64,000 nucleotides of DNA from Gammaproteobacteria bacterium (GCA_016718385.1 JADKDK010000006.1:372001-436000); one strand, 5' to 3'; shown: positions 21,166-29,917, counted from the stretch's first letter. The notes: a model not told the origin generated them from the sequence alone. Program-made: numbers and translations.

Positions 21166-21789
21166 TCAGCGCGCGCTAGCGAAGCCCTTGAGCGCGCGCC
21201 GGATCAATTCCTCGCTTTCACGGACGTCCTCGTCGAGTGCCGCCGATACTGCACGCGCGGCCTCCGGCGGCTTGTATCCCAATGCGATCAGCGCGCTCTC
21301 GGCATCCTGCACCAGGCGGTTGCGGCTCGCCTGGGCGATGTCGGGAGGCGGCGCTTCGCCCTTGGCCAGCGCCAGCTCGGGGCGCCATTCGCGCAGCACG
21401 TCGCGCATCTCGATCATCAACCGCTCGGCGGTCTTCTTGCCGACACCGGGCAATTTCACCAGCGCGCTGGCATCGTGACGTTGCACGCACCGCGCGAACT
21501 CCTCGGCATCCATCCCCGAGAGGATAGCGAGCGCGAGCTTCGGCCCCACCCCGCTCACGCGGATCAGCGCGCGGAACAGGCTGCGGTCGTCGCGGTGCCA
21601 GAAGCCGTACAGCTGCTGGGCGTCCTCGCGCACCACGAAATGGGTGTGCAATACCACTTCCTGTCCGACCGGCGGCAGGCGGTAGAAGGTGCTGAGCGGT
21701 GCCTGCACCTCGTAGCCGACGCCATGCGCCTCGACCAGCACTTCCGGCGCCTGCTTTTCGAGAATGATGCCGCGAATCCGTCCGATCAT
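21166..21789 (-). CDS. ruvA: Holliday junction complex subunit RuvA
   Basis: 207 residues from ATG 21789 (MIGRIRGIILEKQ), the usual RuvA start. An N-terminal OB fold is followed by two helix-hairpin-helix motifs (SGVGPKLALAIL and PGVGKKTAERLM) that bind the four-way junction, and a C-terminal RuvB-binding domain (ESALIALGYKPPEA to RRALKGFASAR). It is 22 bases after ruvC and 10 before ruvB. Confidence 0.96.
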   Translation of the reverse strand: MIGRIRGIILEKQAPEVLVEAHGVGYEVQAPLSTFYRLPPVGQEVVLHTHFVVREDAQQLYGFWHRDDRSLFRALIRVSGVGPKLALAILSGMDAEEFARCVQRHDASALVKLPGVGKKTAERLMIEMRDVLREWRPELALAKGEAPPPDIAQASRNRLVQDAESALIALGYKPPEAARAVSAALDEDVRESEELIRRALKGFASAR

Positions 21790-21811
21790 GACCGCCTGTT
21801 CCGTCCCGACC

Positions 21812-22339
21812 TCAGCGCACGCGACCGCGTCGCGCGGCGCTCGCGCCCGGCATGCGCCCGAGGCTCTGCCGCGTGTGAGCATGGCACAGGGCGGCGGCGA
21901 GCGCATCGGCGGCGTCGGCCTGCGGTGCCGCCGGCAGCTTCAGCAGCGTGCGCACCATGTGCTGCACCTGCTCCTTCCCGGCCGCGCCGGTGCCGACCAC
22001 CGACTGCTTGATGCGCCGCGCCGAATACTCGTACACCGGCAGCCCCAGGCGCACCGCCGCCACGATGGCCGCGCCGCGCGCCTGGCCCAGCTTCAGCGCC
22101 GAGTCCGCGCTCTTGGACATGAACACCTGCTCGATCGCGAACTCCGTCGGTCGGTGCTCCTCGATGATCTCGGTGAGGCATTCGAAGATGCGCTTCAGGC
22201 GTCCCGGCAGTTCTTCCTCGGCAACCCTGATGCAGCCGCTGCTGAGGTACTCGAGGCGTGCCCCCTCCGCGCGGATCACGCCGAAGCCGGTGATGCGCGA
22301 GCCCGGATCGACCCCGAGGATCACCGGCACGCGCGTCAT
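21812..22339 (-). CDS. ruvC: Crossover junction endodeoxyribonuclease RuvC
   Basis: 175 residues from ATG 22339. RuvC cuts Holliday junctions symmetrically as a dimer. The acidic active site of the RNase H fold is visible: D11 in GVDPGSRITGFG, the glutamate in FAIEQVFMSK and the C-terminal aspartates in QADAADALAAALCHAH. The ribosome site is weak, so translation may depend on coupling to aspS, which ends 29 bases upstream. The yebC gene often found between aspS and ruvC is absent. Confidence 0.95.
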   Translation of the reverse strand: MTRVPVILGVDPGSRITGFGVIRAEGARLEYLSSGCIRVAEEELPGRLKRIFECLTEIIEEHRPTEFAIEQVFMSKSADSALKLGQARGAAIVAAVRLGLPVYEYSARRIKQSVVGTGAAGKEQVQHMVRTLLKLPAAPQADAADALAAALCHAHTRQSLGRMPGASAARRGRVR

Positions 22340-22368
22340 CGCGGCGTCGAAGCGAGCCGCGGGCGCGC

Positions 22369-24150
22369 TCAGCCGGCCGCCTCGGCCGCCGGCAGGCGCA
22401 GACGGATGTGCAGATCCTTCAACTGCTGCGCGTCGACGACGCCCGGCGCCTCGGTCAGCAGACAGCTCGCACTCTGCGTCTTCGGGAAGGCGATCACGTC
22501 GCGTATCGAGGCCGAGCGCGTCATCAGCATCACCAGGCGGTCGAGACCGAAGGCGAGCCCGCCGTGCGGCGGACAGCCGTAGCGCAGCGCATCGAGCAGG
22601 AAGCCGAATTTCTCGCGCGCCTCCGCCTCGCCGATGCCGAGGATGCGAAACACGGACTGCTGCATCTCGCTGGTGTGGATGCGGATCGAGCCGCCGCCGA
22701 GCTCGGTGCCGTTCAGCACCATGTCGTAGGCCTGCGAGATCGCCGCGCCCGGATCGTCGACGAGCGCCTGCGGATCGCAGGCCGGGCGTGTGAACGGGTG
22801 GTGCAGCGGGCTCCAGCGTCCCTTGTCGTCGCGCTCGAACATCGGGAAGTCGACCACCCACAGCGGCGCCCAGTCGCAGGTGTAGAGCTCGAGGTCCGCG
22901 CCCAGCTTGCAGCGCAGCGCGCCGAGCGCCTCGTTGACCACCCGGGCGCGATCGGCGCCGAAGAAGATCAGGTCGCCATCGACCGCGCCGACGCGATCGA
23001 GCAGCTGCCGCCTCACTTCCACCGGCAGGAATTTCACGATCGGCGACTGCAGCCCCTCCTCGAGGTCCGTGCGGTCGTTGACCTTGATGTAGGCGAGGCC
23101 CTTGGCGCCGTAGATGCCGACGAATCGCGTGTAGTCATCGATCTGCTTGCGGCTGAGCAGCGAGCCGCCGCCCGGCACCTTCAGCGCGGCGACGCGCCCT
23201 TCGGGGTCATTCGCAGGCGCGGAGAACACCTTGAAGTCGACCGCGCGCATCAGGTCGCTCACCTCGACCAGCTCCAGCGGGATGCGCAGGTCGGGCTTGT
23301 CACTGCCAAAGCGCGCCATCGCCTCGGCCCAGGTCAGACGCGGGAAATCGCCGAGGTCGTGCTTCAGCACCTGCGCAAAGAGCCCGCGCACCATCGCCTC
23401 GGCGGTCGCGGTGATCTCGGCCTGGTCGGCGAAGGCGAACTCCAGGTCGATCTGCGTGAACTCGGGCTGGCGGTCGGCGCGCAGGTCCTCGTCGCGAAAG
23501 CACTTCACGATCTGGTAGTAGCGGTCCACGCCCGCCACCATCAGCAGCTGCTTGAACAGCTGCGGCGACTGCGGCAGCGCGAAGAAGCGGCCGGGATGCG
23601 TGCGGCTGGGCACGAGGTAGTCACGCGCGCCCTCGGGGGTGGCGCGCGTCAGCATCGGCGTTTCGACGTCGATGAAGCCACGATCGGCGAGGAAGTTGCG
23701 GATCGCCATCGAGATGTCGGAGCGCAACCGCAGGTTGTTCAGCATCTCGGGGCGGCGCAGGTCGAGGTAGCGGTAGCGCAGGCGCGTTTCCTCGCCGACG
23801 TTGGCATGCTCGTCGAGCTGGAACGGCGGCGTGTCGGAGACGTTGAGGATCTCGAGCTCGCGCGCGTAGACCTCGATCCGGCCGGTCTTCATCGCGGGGT
23901 TCACGGTCGCCTCGGCGCGAGCGCGCACGCGCCCGCGCACGCGCAGCACGTACTCGCTGCGCACGCGATCGGCGGTGGCGAAGTGCTCACCGCTGTCCGG
24001 GTCGAACACCACCTGCACGATCCCCTGGCGGTCACGCAGATCCACGAAGATCACGCCGCCGTGGTCGCGACGACGGTCGGCCCAGCCGCAGAGCGTGACC
24101 TCCCGGTCGACCTGGGTTGTGTCGAGATCACCACAGTAGTGCGTGCGCAT
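22369..24150 (-). CDS. aspS: Aspartyl-tRNA synthetase
   Basis: 593 residues from ATG 24150 (MRTHYCGDLDTTQVDREV), close to E. coli AspRS at 590. The N-terminal OB fold reads the anticodon (CGWADRRRDHGGVIFVDLRD), followed by class II motifs (TPEGARDYLVPSR, FRDEDLRADRQPEFTQIDLE, AFGLDRLVMLM) and a GAD insertion. The FmdB-like gene lies 37 bases upstream and ruvC 29 bases downstream, which is the usual gammaproteobacterial operon head. Confidence 0.97.
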   Translation of the reverse strand: MRTHYCGDLDTTQVDREVTLCGWADRRRDHGGVIFVDLRDRQGIVQVVFDPDSGEHFATADRVRSEYVLRVRGRVRARAEATVNPAMKTGRIEVYARELEILNVSDTPPFQLDEHANVGEETRLRYRYLDLRRPEMLNNLRLRSDISMAIRNFLADRGFIDVETPMLTRATPEGARDYLVPSRTHPGRFFALPQSPQLFKQLLMVAGVDRYYQIVKCFRDEDLRADRQPEFTQIDLEFAFADQAEITATAEAMVRGLFAQVLKHDLGDFPRLTWAEAMARFGSDKPDLRIPLELVEVSDLMRAVDFKVFSAPANDPEGRVAALKVPGGGSLLSRKQIDDYTRFVGIYGAKGLAYIKVNDRTDLEEGLQSPIVKFLPVEVRRQLLDRVGAVDGDLIFFGADRARVVNEALGALRCKLGADLELYTCDWAPLWVVDFPMFERDDKGRWSPLHHPFTRPACDPQALVDDPGAAISQAYDMVLNGTELGGGSIRIHTSEMQQSVFRILGIGEAEAREKFGFLLDALRYGCPPHGGLAFGLDRLVMLMTRSASIRDVIAFPKTQSASCLLTEAPGVVDAQQLKDLHIRLRLPAAEAAG

Positions 24151-24187
24151 GGCGTGAATTTCCGCGGATGGGGAGGTTTCGGGATGC

Positions 24188-24484
24188 TCAGGCGCCGCCG
24201 GCGCCCGACGTGGATGGGGACGGGGACGGGGCCGAGGACGCCGCGGGGGCCTTGCTGTCACCGCCCGACGAGCCCGTATCGCCGGCAAGGTTCTTCTTGC
24301 TGCCGCTCTTGAAATCGGTTTCGTACCAGCCGCCGCCCTTCAGGCGGAAACCCGCCGCGCTGATCTTGCGCTTCAGATGCGGCTCGCCGCATTCCGGGCA
24401 GATGGACAAGGGTTCGTCCGAGATCTTCTGCAGTTTTTCGAGCTCGTGACTGCAGCGCTGGCACTGGTATTCGTAGATCGGCAT
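24188..24484 (-). CDS. FmdB/CxxC zinc-ribbon protein with low-complexity tail
   Basis: 98 residues from ATG 24484 with GGAGGAGG upstream. The first 45 residues form the FmdB-type zinc ribbon (MPIYEYQCQRCSHELE, then ICPECGEPHLKR). The rest is Ser/Pro/Ala/Gly-rich and looks disordered. It resembles regulators first noted beside formamidase genes, but the role is unknown. It leads the aspS-ruv-tol group on the minus strand, as in Pseudomonas and relatives. Confidence 0.9.
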   Translation of the reverse strand: MPIYEYQCQRCSHELEKLQKISDEPLSICPECGEPHLKRKISAAGFRLKGGGWYETDFKSGSKKNLAGDTGSSGGDSKAPAASSAPSPSPSTSGAGGA

Positions 24485-24554
24485 ACCGGAAACCTCCTCC
24501 GTCTGGAAATCGACTACACGCGCGCCTGATGGCGCGACCCCGAAAAAGCCGCGA

Positions 24555-24560
24555 ATTATA
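24555..24560 (-). promoter_or_regulatory. -10 hexamer of the FmdB-aspS-ruv operon
   Basis: A consensus TATAAT reads on the minus strand, about 70 bases before the FmdB start. No good -35 stands 16-18 bases upstream; TTGGCA lies 23 bases away, which is too far. Placed from the -10 alone. Confidence 0.4.
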
Positions 24561-24701
24561 CTCCACCCGGCGCGCGCGGATTATGCCAACTGGTGCCATT
24601 CCTGGCGCGCCACCGGACTGGCGGGAGCGCATCCCCGGCGGCTCGTTCATGCCGCAACGGGCGAGTGCCGCACGCCGGCGCAAGAAAAACGCCGCGTCAT
24701 G

Positions 24702-24730
24702 TTGCCGTGCCCCGGTGAATCCATTATATA
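24702..24730 (+). promoter_or_regulatory. Candidate sigma-70 promoter of the HU-like gene
   Basis: TTGCCG (24702-24707), 17-base spacer, TATATA (24725-24730), with a predicted start near 24737 and a leader of about 105 bases before the ATG at 24844. Confidence 0.5.
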
Positions 24731-24843
24731 TACCTGCGCTGTAGCCCTACGCGCGCAAAAAGCCTGCATTTACAGCAAATACACGGGCTTCTCCCCCCGG
24801 AAGCCACACTGCCAAACAACCTGGAAACCCAGAAGGAATCAAC

Positions 24844-25269
24844 ATGGCCGCTGACAAGAAAAAAGCCGCGAAGGCAGCCCCGAAGAAGGCTGCCGCGAAG
24901 GCAGCTCCCAAGAAGGCTGCTGCGAAGGCAGCGCCGAAGGCTGCTGCGAAGCCGACTCCGGTGAAGGAACGCTGGAGCAAGACCCAGATCCTCAACGAGA
25001 TCTCCGAGCGCGTCGAGATCTCGCGCAAGCACGTCAGCGCGGTGATGGCGGAACTCGAGGGCATTATCGCGCGCCACATCGGCAAGACTGGCCCCGGCGA
25101 GTTCGTGCTGCCCGGCCTGTTCAAGATCAATACCGTCAAGAAGCCCGCCCAGAAAGCACGCAAGGGCATCGACCCGTTCACCAAGCAGGAGCGCGTGTTT
25201 GCCGCCAAGCCTGCCTCGGTCAAGGTGAAGGTACGCCCGCTGAAGAAGCTGAAAGACCTGGCTGGCTGA
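24844..25269 (+). CDS. HU-family DNA-binding protein with histone-H1-like N-terminal tail
   Basis: 141 residues. Residues 1-42 are a Lys/Ala/Pro tail of AAPKKAAAK units like eukaryotic H1 or AlgP tails. Residues 44-141 are an HU/IHF domain (WSKTQILNEISERVEISRK, then GEFVLPGLFKINTVKKPAQKAR with the DNA-intercalating arm). HU proteins bend and compact DNA as dimers; the basic tail should add non-specific DNA affinity (inference). The tail is encoded by a 27-base tandem repeat (24874-24951). The gene has its own promoter and a strong terminator, so it is probably a single, abundant transcript. Confidence 0.9.
   Translation: MAADKKKAAKAAPKKAAAKAAPKKAAAKAAPKAAAKPTPVKERWSKTQILNEISERVEISRKHVSAVMAELEGIIARHIGKTGPGEFVLPGLFKINTVKKPAQKARKGIDPFTKQERVFAAKPASVKVKVRPLKKLKDLAG
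24874..24951 (+). repeat. 27-base tandem repeat encoding the H1-like tail
   Basis: Units at 24874-24900, 24901-24927 and a 24-base unit at 24928-24951 (one codon shorter) each encode AAPKKAAAK or AAPKAAAK. Differences are mostly silent third-base changes. Copy number could vary between strains. Confidence 0.85.
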
Positions 25270-25288
25270 TTCGCCCGCCAGTCGTTCG

Positions 25289-25318
25289 AACCCCCTGCGA
25301 GCAATCCAGGGGGTTTTT
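25289..25318 (+). terminator. Rho-independent terminator of the HU-like gene
   Basis: AACCCCCT (25289-25296) pairs with AGGGGGTT (25308-25315), and the 3' arm runs into TTTTT ending at 25318. It is 20 bases after the HU stop codon. Confidence 0.93.
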
Positions 25319-25491
25319 CGTTTCCGGAGCCCCTGCTCGGTCGCCAGACTGCCAGGCGCCGACTCGGCGCAATCCGCGCCATTTACTGCGACATTCTACG
25401 GTCTCTGCGCCTGCCGGCTCGCCTGTACGCTGATCCCGGCGAATCGTAGAATTCGCGCCTGATCCAGCGGACTCCACAGCGAAACCCCAGC

Positions 25492-27215
25492 ATGCGCTCC
25501 AGCCAGCTATTGATAGCCACCCTCAAGCAGACGCCGGCGGACGCCGAGGTCATCAGCCACCAGCTGATGCTGCGCGCCGGCCTGATCCGCCGCCTGGCAT
25601 CGGGACTCTATACCTGGTTGCCGCTCGGTCTGCGCGTGCTGCGCAAGGTCGAGACCATCGTGCGCGAGGAAATGGACCGCAGCGGCGCACAGGAAGTGCT
25701 GATGCCGGTGGTGCAGCCTGCCGAGCTGTGGCAGGAATCGGGGCGCTGGCAACAGTACGGCCCCGAGTTGCTGCGCATCAATGACCGCCACGAGCGCGCG
25801 TTCTGCCTCGGCCCCACGCACGAGGAGGTGATCACCGACCTCGCGCGCAACGAGTTGCGCAGCTACCGCCAGCTGCCGGTCAACTTCTACCAGATCCAGA
25901 CCAAGTTCCGTGACGAGATCCGCCCGCGCTTCGGCGTGATGCGCGCGCGCGAATTCATCATGAAGGATGCCTACTCCTTCCACCTCGATGCCGAGTCGCT
26001 GGACCAGACCTATCGCGGGATGCACCGGGCGTACTGCCGTATCTTCGATCGCATCGGGCTGGGCTACCGCCCCGTCATCGCCGACACCGGCAGCATCGGG
26101 GGTAGCGAATCTCACGAATTCCACGTGCTGGCGGATTCCGGCGAAGACGCGATTGCGTTCAGCGACGCCGGTGATTACGCCGCCAACGTCGAGAAGGCCG
26201 AGGCGCTGGCGCCGACTGAGCCGCGCGCGCAACCCGCCGAGGCGCGCGTGATGGTCGCCACTCCCGGGAAGCACACCATCGCCGACGTCGCGACGTTCCT
26301 CGGCGTGCCCGAGGCACGCTTGGTCAAGACGCTGGTGGTGAACGGCTCGAGCGAGGCGGCGCCGCTGGTGGCGCTGGCGCTGCGCGGCGATCACCAGCTG
26401 AACGCGATCAAGGCCGAGGCGCACCCGCTGGTGGCCTCGCCGCTGTGCCTGCCTCCGAAGCCGCGATCGTGGCCGCGCTCGGCTGCCGCCCCGGCTCGAT
26501 CGGCCCGGCGGACCTCGGCATCCCCGTCATCGCCGACCGCAGCGCCGCGGCGCTCGCCGACTTCGTCTGCGGGGCCAACCAGGACGGGCAGCACCTCACC
26601 GGCGCGAACTGGGAGCGCGACTGCCGCTACACCGAGGTCTGCGACCTGCGCAACGTGGTCGACGGCGACCCGAGCCCCGACGGCAACGGCAACATCGTGG
26701 TGCGTCGCGGCATCGAGGTCGGCCACATCTTCAAGCTCGGCCAGAAGTACAGCGCCGCGCTCGGCGCCAGCGTGCTGGACGATGCCGGCGCGGAACGCAC
26801 CATGACAATGGGTTGCTACGGCATCGGCGTGTCGCGCATCGTCGCGGCGGCGATCGAGCAGAACCACGACGCGGCCGGCATCGTCTGGCCGGATGCCATC
26901 GCGCCGTTCACCGTGGTGCTGCTACCGCTGAACATGCACAAGTCGGCACTGGTGCGCGAGACCGCGGAGCGGCTCTATGCGCAACTCAGCGCCGCCGGCA
27001 TCGACGTGCTGCTCGATGACCGCGACGAGCGCCCGGGCGTGAAGTTCGCCGACATGGAACTGATCGGCATCCCGCACCACGTGGTGATCGGGGAGCGTTC
27101 ACTGGGCGCCGGGATGCTCGAGTACAAGCACCGCGCCGGTGGCGAGCGCGAGGAAGTGCCGGTGGGCACGATTGGTGATTTCCTGTCCGCGCGCATCAAG
27201 ACGGTCGCGGCCTGA
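25492..27215 (+). CDS. proS: Prolyl-tRNA synthetase, reading frame broken by an apparent -1 base
   Basis: ATG 25492 opens a ProRS of bacterial type: MRSSQLLIATLKQ, class II motif 2 (TKFRDEIRPRFGVMRAREF), then the YbaK-like editing insertion (KHTIADVATFLGV). After AEAHPLVASPLCL the frame is lost. The continuation (ASEAAIVAALGCRPGSIGP, MTMGCYGIGVSRIVAA with motif 3, DDRDERPGVKFADMELIGIP) is in another frame, ending at 27215. Adding one G near 26450 (CTG-GCC instead of CTGCC) restores a 574-residue protein, against 572 in E. coli. ProRS is essential, so a sequence error is the likely cause unless a second copy exists. Confidence 0.88.
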
Positions 27216-27231
27216 ACCGGGAGACGACGAC

Positions 27232-27384
27232 ATGCTGAACCTGATCGTGCTGCTCGCCATAGCCTGGCTGCTGTGGCTCATCCGCGAGGAGCTCGCCGCG
27301 ATGAGCGAGCGCCAGCGTAGCCTGAAACTCACGCTGGAGCGTCTGGCCGAACGCCTCGATACGTCGGGGAAGAACGACCCGTAG
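27232..27384 (+). CDS. Small membrane-anchored coiled-coil protein
   Basis: 50 residues from ATG 27232, with GGGAG upstream and only 16 bases after proS. One N-terminal helix (LIVLLAIAWLLWLI) is followed by a charged amphipathic segment (EELAAMSERQRSLKLTLERL) predicted to be helical and cytosolic. I recognise no family. It is likely translated from the proS transcript. Its stop codon lies just before the hairpin repeat at 27396. Confidence 0.6.
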   Translation: MLNLIVLLAIAWLLWLIREELAAMSERQRSLKLTLERLAERLDTSGKNDP

Positions 27385-27395
27385 GCCGCCATTCC

Positions 27396-27423
27396 CGTGG
27401 GTCGCCATGAATGGCGACCCACG
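27396..27423. repeat. REP-like hairpin between convergent genes
   Basis: GTCGCCATGAATGGCGAC (27401-27418) is a 7-bp stem with TGAA loop, extended by CGTGG/CCACG to a perfect 12-bp stem. It belongs to the same family as the copies at 12041, 12066 and 50434. It may also act as a two-way terminator for the proS group and hemB, although there is no T run. Confidence 0.8.
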
Positions 27424-27425
27424 CA

Positions 27426-28400
27426 TCAGCCCGCGCGCAACCAGCGCGCGACGTCCTCGGCGTAGTAGCTGAGGATCATGTCGGCGCCGGCACGCCGGAA
27501 TGCCATCATGGTCTCGAGCACCAGCGGGCGCTCCTCCATCACGCCGGCCGCGACCGCGGCCTTGATCATCGCGTACTCGCCACTGACCTGGTAGACGGCC
27601 AGCGGGCGCGCGCAGTGCGCGCGGATGTTCGCCAGCACGTCGAGGTAGGCCAGCCCGGGCTTGACCATCAGGATGTCCGCGCCTTCCTGCTCGTCGCGCA
27701 CCGATTCCGCCAGCGCCTCGCGGCCGTTGGCCATGTCGAGCTGGTAGCTGGAGCGGCTGCCCTTGAAGCTGCTGTCGACCGCGTCGCGGAACGGGCCGTA
27801 GAAGGCCGAGGCGAACTTCGTCGAGTACGACATGATCGGCAGCTGCCCGAAGCCGGCCGAATCGAGCCCGCCGCGCAGCGCGGCGACCATGCCGTCCATC
27901 ATCCCCGAGGGCGCGATCATGTCGACGCCGGCGTGCGCGGCGGTCAGTGCCTGGCGCACCAGGTTCTCCAGCGTCGCGTCGTTCTGCACCTGCTCGCCCG
28001 CGACCACGCCGCAGTGACCGTGGTCGGTGTATTCGCAGAAGCAGTTGTCGCTGATGACCAGCATGTCCGGCGCGGCCTGCTTGGCGCTGCGGATCATGCG
28101 CGCCATCAGCCCGTCGGGATTCCAGGTATCGCTGCCGCAGGCATCCTTGTGATGCGAGACGCCGAACAGCATGACCGCCCCGATGCCACTGTCGCGCGCA
28201 CGCGCCACCACCTCGCCGAGCGCGGCTTCGGGGTGGCGCACCACGCCCGGCATGCTCGGTATGGGCACCGCGGCGGCCACGCCCTCCTCGACGAAGACCG
28301 GCAGGATCAGCTGCGCGGGGGCGAGGGAGTTTTCCCGCACCAGGCTGCGCAGGCGCTCGGTGCGGCGCAGCCGACGGAAGCGAAACGGCATCTCGGTCAC
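27426..28400 (-). CDS. hemB: Delta-aminolevulinic acid dehydratase (porphobilinogen synthase)
   Basis: 324 residues from GTG 28400, which has GGAG eight bases upstream; ATG 28391 is the alternative. HemB joins two 5-aminolevulinate molecules to porphobilinogen in heme synthesis. The zinc cysteines C120, C122 and C130 (NCFCEYTDHGHCG) and the Schiff-base lysines K195 (YSTKFASAFYGPF) and K247 (MVKPGLAYLD) are present, so this is a zinc-type enzyme. It follows the DUF4404 gene by 46 bases. Confidence 0.95.
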   Translation of the reverse strand: MTEMPFRFRRLRRTERLRSLVRENSLAPAQLILPVFVEEGVAAAVPIPSMPGVVRHPEAALGEVVARARDSGIGAVMLFGVSHHKDACGSDTWNPDGLMARMIRSAKQAAPDMLVISDNCFCEYTDHGHCGVVAGEQVQNDATLENLVRQALTAAHAGVDMIAPSGMMDGMVAALRGGLDSAGFGQLPIMSYSTKFASAFYGPFRDAVDSSFKGSRSSYQLDMANGREALAESVRDEQEGADILMVKPGLAYLDVLANIRAHCARPLAVYQVSGEYAMIKAAVAAGVMEERPLVLETMMAFRRAGADMILSYYAEDVARWLRAG

Positions 28401-28446
28401 GCGAAGGACTCCGGTACGGGGAAACGACGGGACGCGGCAGGCGGGC

Positions 28447-28713
28447 TCAGACGCCCATGCTGCCGAGCGCAACCAGCATGTTGTTGACGATCGCGGTCAG
28501 GTTGGGATGGCGGGCCTCGAAGCCGGTGATGGCCTCTTCGAGCTCCTCGACCAGGCCGGCGGGATCACCGACCGCATTCTCCTCGTCCAGTTCGCGCTGG
28601 ACCTGCCCCGCGAGCTCCTCCAGTCGCGCGAGCGCATCGCGGTCACCCGCGTCCGCGCGCGCGATTTCCTCGCGCAGGCGCTCCAGGTCGGCGCGCAGTC
28701 TGTCGATCGCCAT
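28447..28713 (-). CDS. DUF4404 family protein
   Basis: 88 residues from ATG 28713, with GGGAGAG at good distance. The N-terminal part is a charged helix (LRADLERLREEIARAD), followed by a second helix and the C-terminal signature ARHPNLTAIVNNMLVALGSMGV typical of DUF4404. No function is known. It is short, acidic and has no membrane segment. It lies between the CrtC/AttH-like gene and hemB. Confidence 0.78.
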   Translation of the reverse strand: MAIDRLRADLERLREEIARADAGDRDALARLEELAGQVQRELDEENAVGDPAGLVEELEEAITGFEARHPNLTAIVNNMLVALGSMGV

Positions 28714-28792
28714 ATGCACTCTCCCGCTGCTGATGGCGTCGATTATCGGCCATCCCGCGGGCGGGGCATACCCCCGGGCGTCAGCGCAACGC

Positions 28793-29917
28793 TCAGGGCG
28801 CGCCGTCGAAGAACGTCGTGAACCCGCTCGGGGCGTGGCGCCCGATGCAGATCGTCTCCAGCGTGCCCAGCCCCACGCGCTCGCCCATGCGCGCGCGCAC
28901 CAGCTGGTGCACGTGGATGTTGGTGTAATCGAGCGGGTCGATCTCGTCCATGCGCCAGGACTCGCCCGCGATCGCCTCCTCGCCCTTCCAGATCCCGTGC
29001 CCCCAGCTCGGGTGCGAGTAGCCGATACCCTTCATCTGGAACGCGAGCACGGGCTCGAGCGTGATGCGGTGCTCGGTGCCCGAAGCCTCGACGAGCGTGA
29101 TTTCCGCGCCGCTCGCGCGCCGCGTGCCGCTGGCCCAGTGGATGCGGTGGCGTGCGGTCTGCATGTGCTGCAGCGCGGGCTCCTCGGCGGGAACCAGTTC
29201 CGGCGCACCGTAGACCGGCACCATGCACGCACCCAGCTGCGTGGGGTGCCCGTCGCGGTCCTCGAAGGTATTGAACTGCGTGGCGACGTCACCGAAATCG
29301 ATCGGCGACCACACCCAGTACACGCCGGGCTCGCCGTTCAACTTGCCCGGCGCGCCGCCCTCGGGCTCGCCGACCGGCCGCACGCCCCAGGACTTGTCGC
29401 GCGCGCCCAGGGACTGCTCGGCACGCACCTCGTGGCGCACACCGCCGACTTTGAACCAGCCCGACCAGCAGCCGAACTGTGTGAAACGACTGTTGTGCAT
29501 GATCAACCGGCCATCGTCGAACATCAGGTTCTTCGGTTCCTCGACCGGCACGCTGCGCGCGGCGAACAGCAGGTCGCACTCGATGCCGGTTTCGTTCGGC
29601 GCGAGGCGCACGCGCACGCGGCGCAACGGCTCCTGCACCTCGACGGCGAATGGCCCGACCACGGTCTGGGCACGGTCGGCCGGCGCGCGACGCGAACCGT
29701 GGAAGCTGTGCTGCACGCCGTCCACGACCACGCTGAAGTGCCCATCCATCACGCGCCGGTTCGGGTACAGCCCGAAGCCGATCTCGAACAGGAACGCGCC
29801 CCCCGTGTCGAAACCGTTGAACCAGTAGCGGTCGTAGAAGTTGCGGTCGCTCTGCGAGGGCTGGGCGACAGGCTCGTGGGTCTGGTGGATGCAGTAATCG
29901 TCGAAGGACGTGATCAT
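28793..29917 (-). CDS. CrtC/AttH lipocalin-like protein (DUF7064/7065 type), function unknown
   Basis: 374 residues from ATG 29917 with GGGAGACACC upstream. No signal peptide or membrane helix. The sequence reads as two beta-rich halves: NFYDRYWFNGFDTGGAFLFE near the start, RDKSWGVRPVGE in the middle and GIGYSHPSWGHGIWKGEE near the end. The RDKSWG and SHPxWGHGxW patterns recall the CrtC-like double-lipocalin group, often found beside lipid or steroid metabolism genes. That family assignment is from memory of motifs and is moderate. Its own promoter candidate lies at 29979-30007. Confidence 0.55.
   Translation of the reverse strand: MITSFDDYCIHQTHEPVAQPSQSDRNFYDRYWFNGFDTGGAFLFEIGFGLYPNRRVMDGHFSVVVDGVQHSFHGSRRAPADRAQTVVGPFAVEVQEPLRRVRVRLAPNETGIECDLLFAARSVPVEEPKNLMFDDGRLIMHNSRFTQFGCWSGWFKVGGVRHEVRAEQSLGARDKSWGVRPVGEPEGGAPGKLNGEPGVYWVWSPIDFGDVATQFNTFEDRDGHPTQLGACMVPVYGAPELVPAEEPALQHMQTARHRIHWASGTRRASGAEITLVEASGTEHRITLEPVLAFQMKGIGYSHPSWGHGIWKGEEAIAGESWRMDEIDPLDYTNIHVHQLVRARMGERVGLGTLETICIGRHAPSGFTTFFDGAP

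Larger units (their letters stand above)
24485..24843. other. Divergent promoter region between the FmdB-aspS and HU genes
   Basis: 358 bases with no credible gene. It holds the minus-strand TATAAT at 24555-24560 and the plus-strand promoter at 24702-24730, described separately. Both hexamers sit in short AT-rich patches within GC-rich sequence. Nothing else recognised. Confidence 0.6.

Noticed and set aside
24188..24484. Frameshifted remnant of a longer gene because of the low-complexity tail
   Set aside because: FmdB-like proteins commonly end in such a Ser/Pro/Gly-rich tail, and the start, zinc ribbon and operon position are normal.
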